Assembly: GCA_964603025.1 (NCBI GenBank)
Contig: CAZRTO010000007.1
Coordinates: 1-32,767, forward strand
Reading direction: 5' to 3'
Source: CALFCX01 sp964603025
Lineage (GTDB): Bacteria; Margulisbacteria; WOR-1; JAKLHX01
DNA length: 32,767 nt
In this document: piece by piece, positions 30,996 to 32,767 of the stretch
Position numbering within the stretch: the first letter of the stretch is position 1
Layout: each line of letters starts with the position of its first letter
The notes under the pieces: model-generated
The model's database searches: none
The model's input: only the letters and a program-made list of their open reading frames with translations
Told to the model about the DNA's origin: nothing
Translations under genes and position numbers: made by a program

Positions 30996-32750
30996 TCACC
31001 TTAAGAATGCCCGGATCTCTTCATGGCATTTTTTGTATTCTTCCTGAAGCGCCGGGACGGCTTCCGGGTCGGCTTTTTTCTCCGCCTCGCTTATTCTGGC
31101 GCGCAGTTCCTGCATCCTGTCCTTTATTCTCTCGGTTTTAAGGACATTTATGCAGTCCTCAAGGGCTTTTTCCCTGTTATCAAACTCGAACTCTTCCAGC
31201 ATGATCCCTGAGAACGCTTTTCTGGCGTCCTCATCCAGGGTGCCGGCCACATCAGCCGCCGTGACGCTGTTGGACGAGGCAAGGGCGTTGAATACGGCCT
31301 TGAACCGGTCGTCGGAAAAATATTCCGGACCGATCTCCTGTTTGATCCGGACCAGGGTGTCGCCGCTTTCGGACGCGAATTTAAGAACCATTTTTTCCGC
31401 GGTCAGCTTTTTGGGCGAAGGTTTTTTAAGTTGCGCGCCCCGTGAGGGGTAGCGGGAATAAAAAAATCCTCGCCTTATTTCGGATTCCACGGTCTCTGTC
31501 TCCAGTCCCAGCCGGGAGGCAATGAGCTTCGCATATTCTTTTCTCAGTACCTGATCTTTTTCAGATGAAAGCGCTTTTGCCGAGTCCTTTAACGCCCTGG
31601 CTTTTCCTTCGGCCTCTTTTGTGTTGTGCCTGTTAATAGCGGCTTCTATTCTGTATTTAAGCCAGGGCACGGCCTTTTTTATCTGTTCCCGCAGGGCTTC
31701 TGCGCCCCTGTTCCTTATGATCTCGTCCGGGTCCTTGCCTCCCTCCAGCCTTACGATCTTGGGATATATCTCAAGCTCCCTGAGCATGGAGATCGTCCTG
31801 TCGGTGGCCAGTTCTCCGGCGCGGTCGCCGTCGAACACTAGCGAGAAATTGCCGGTGAACCTTTGGAGCGTTCTGGCATGGGAGGAAGTCAGCGCCGTTC
31901 CGGAGCTGGCTGCAATGTTCTTTATCCCGGATGAAAAGCAGGATATCAGGTCCATATAGCCTTCTACGATCAGAACGCAGTCCTCTTTTTTTATCGCATC
32001 CCTGCTGAAGTTCAACCCGTACAGTATATTGCTTTTGTTGTAGATAGGGGAGTCGGGCGAATTCAGATATTTGGGTTCTGCTCCGTCCAGGGACCTTGCT
32101 CCGAACCCGGCAACATTGCCTTTGATGTCGAACACCGGGATCATCAGCCTGTTCCGGAACCTGTCATAGTAAGAATTCTGTCTGTCAGCCCTGGGAAGTA
32201 TGAGACCGGCGGCTTCTATGTCCTTCGGCATGAACCCTTTTGAGAGCAGATGCCTGTAAAGGTTGTCCCAGCCTTCGGGGGAATAGCCGAGCTTGAAATG
32301 CCTGACGGCGTCTTCCGTAAGGCCGCGCCCCTTGATATAGGCTGAAGCAGGCGACTGCGCCAGTTGTCCGCTGAAAAAATCCGCCGCCGCCGCCGTTATG
32401 TCGAAAAGGAGCTTTTTCCTGGAAAGGTCCTGTCCCGGCCCGTGGTCCGGAATGTCCAGCTGCACGGAATATTTTTCCGCAAGGATCCTGGCGGCCTCCC
32501 AGAAAGAAAGACCCTCCATTTTCATGACAAAGGAAAAAACGTTCCCGCCTTCTCCGCAGCCGAAACAGTGGTACAGCTGTTTTTCCTGGTTCACGGTGAA
32601 CGACGGGGTCTTTTCGCTGTGAAAAGGACACAGGGCAAGATGGTTCTTGCCCCTTTTTTTCAGAGCGACATAGTCAGCCACCACGTCCACTATATCCGCT
32701 TTTTGCCTTATCTCTTCTATTGCCGGGTTCTGTTCTTTCATTCCTGCCAT
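30996..32750 (-). CDS. dnaG: DNA primase
   Basis: A 584-aa primase that makes RNA primers at the replication fork. The N-terminal CHC2 zinc finger has Cys41, His44, Cys62 and Cys65 (CPFHSEKTPSF ... YHCFGCGEGGN). The catalytic core contains IPVFDIKGNVAGFGAR and GRGLTEDAVRHFKLGYSP. The TOPRIM domain has LIVEGYMDLI (near 262) and FDGDRAG. The C-terminal 150 residues match the size of the helicase-binding domain, with low sequence conservation and several charged helices. Length is usual. The start ATG 32750 is 17 bases from the window edge, so its promoter is outside; an ATG three codons later is possible. It precedes rpoD. Confidence 0.97.
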   Translation of the reverse strand: MAGMKEQNPAIEEIRQKADIVDVVADYVALKKRGKNHLALCPFHSEKTPSFTVNQEKQLYHCFGCGEGGNVFSFVMKMEGLSFWEAARILAEKYSVQLDIPDHGPGQDLSRKKLLFDITAAAADFFSGQLAQSPASAYIKGRGLTEDAVRHFKLGYSPEGWDNLYRHLLSKGFMPKDIEAAGLILPRADRQNSYYDRFRNRLMIPVFDIKGNVAGFGARSLDGAEPKYLNSPDSPIYNKSNILYGLNFSRDAIKKEDCVLIVEGYMDLISCFSSGIKNIAASSGTALTSSHARTLQRFTGNFSLVFDGDRAGELATDRTISMLRELEIYPKIVRLEGGKDPDEIIRNRGAEALREQIKKAVPWLKYRIEAAINRHNTKEAEGKARALKDSAKALSSEKDQVLRKEYAKLIASRLGLETETVESEIRRGFFYSRYPSRGAQLKKPSPKKLTAEKMVLKFASESGDTLVRIKQEIGPEYFSDDRFKAVFNALASSNSVTAADVAGTLDEDARKAFSGIMLEEFEFDNREKALEDCINVLKTERIKDRMQELRARISEAEKKADPEAVPALQEEYKKCHEEIRAFLR

Positions 32751-32767
32751 TCTTTTGGTACAAAAAG

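Overview
This looks like a chromosomal window of about 53% G+C (my estimate) from an uncultured diderm bacterium. The evidence for an outer membrane is a set of outer-membrane beta-barrel genes, one of which carries C-terminal S-layer homology (SLH) repeats. Barrels fused to SLH domains are known from Cyanobacteria, Thermus/Deinococcus, Negativicutes and several candidate phyla. Together with the RNase Y-RecA-PncC-PgsA order, this makes a Margulisbacteria/Saganbacteria-type lineage (the Cyanobacteria neighbourhood) my best guess. That placement is inference and is not shown by the sequence. No rRNA, tRNA, CRISPR array, insertion sequence or phage gene was seen.

Region 1 (1-14727, all + strand) is a cell-surface gene region of two consecutive modules. 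Module A holds the 3' tail of a subunit-like gene, a small secreted subunit, a two-domain Ig-fold chaperone-like protein and an outer-membrane barrel with an N-terminal pilus-assembly domain and two C-terminal SdrD_B-like domains. Module B opens with a candidate extended -10 promoter and a long leader. It then encodes an unrecognised secreted protein sharing a QWxVxxxAxxxLL strand with the small subunit, a second chaperone-like protein, two very large adhesin-like proteins built of TIG, carbohydrate-binding-like and fibronectin III domains, and a PorV-like barrel ending in three SLH repeats. The second adhesin ends in a FlgD/Por-tail-like domain. The two modules repeat the order subunit, chaperone-like protein, (adhesins), barrel. 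I read them as two versions of a surface-structure export or assembly system that matches no standard system I know.

Region 2 (14760-24991, mainly + strand) is housekeeping. pth and mfd overlap by 4 nt. An unrecognised 131-aa minus-strand gene is divergent from mazG. ftsH, ftcD (glutamate formiminotransferase) and valS form a tightly overlapping operon. pth, mazG and the 131-aa gene have -10-like boxes only 6-8 nt before their start codons, which suggests leaderless transcripts.

Region 3 (24988-32750, all - strand) reads, in transcription order, dnaG, rpoD, then pgsA, pncC, recA, rny and ymdB. It covers replication priming, the main sigma factor, phospholipid synthesis, recombination and RNA decay. 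The only long gene-free stretch here (29512-29869) holds a candidate promoter with an extended -10 for the pgsA-ymdB operon and a possible weak rpoD terminator.
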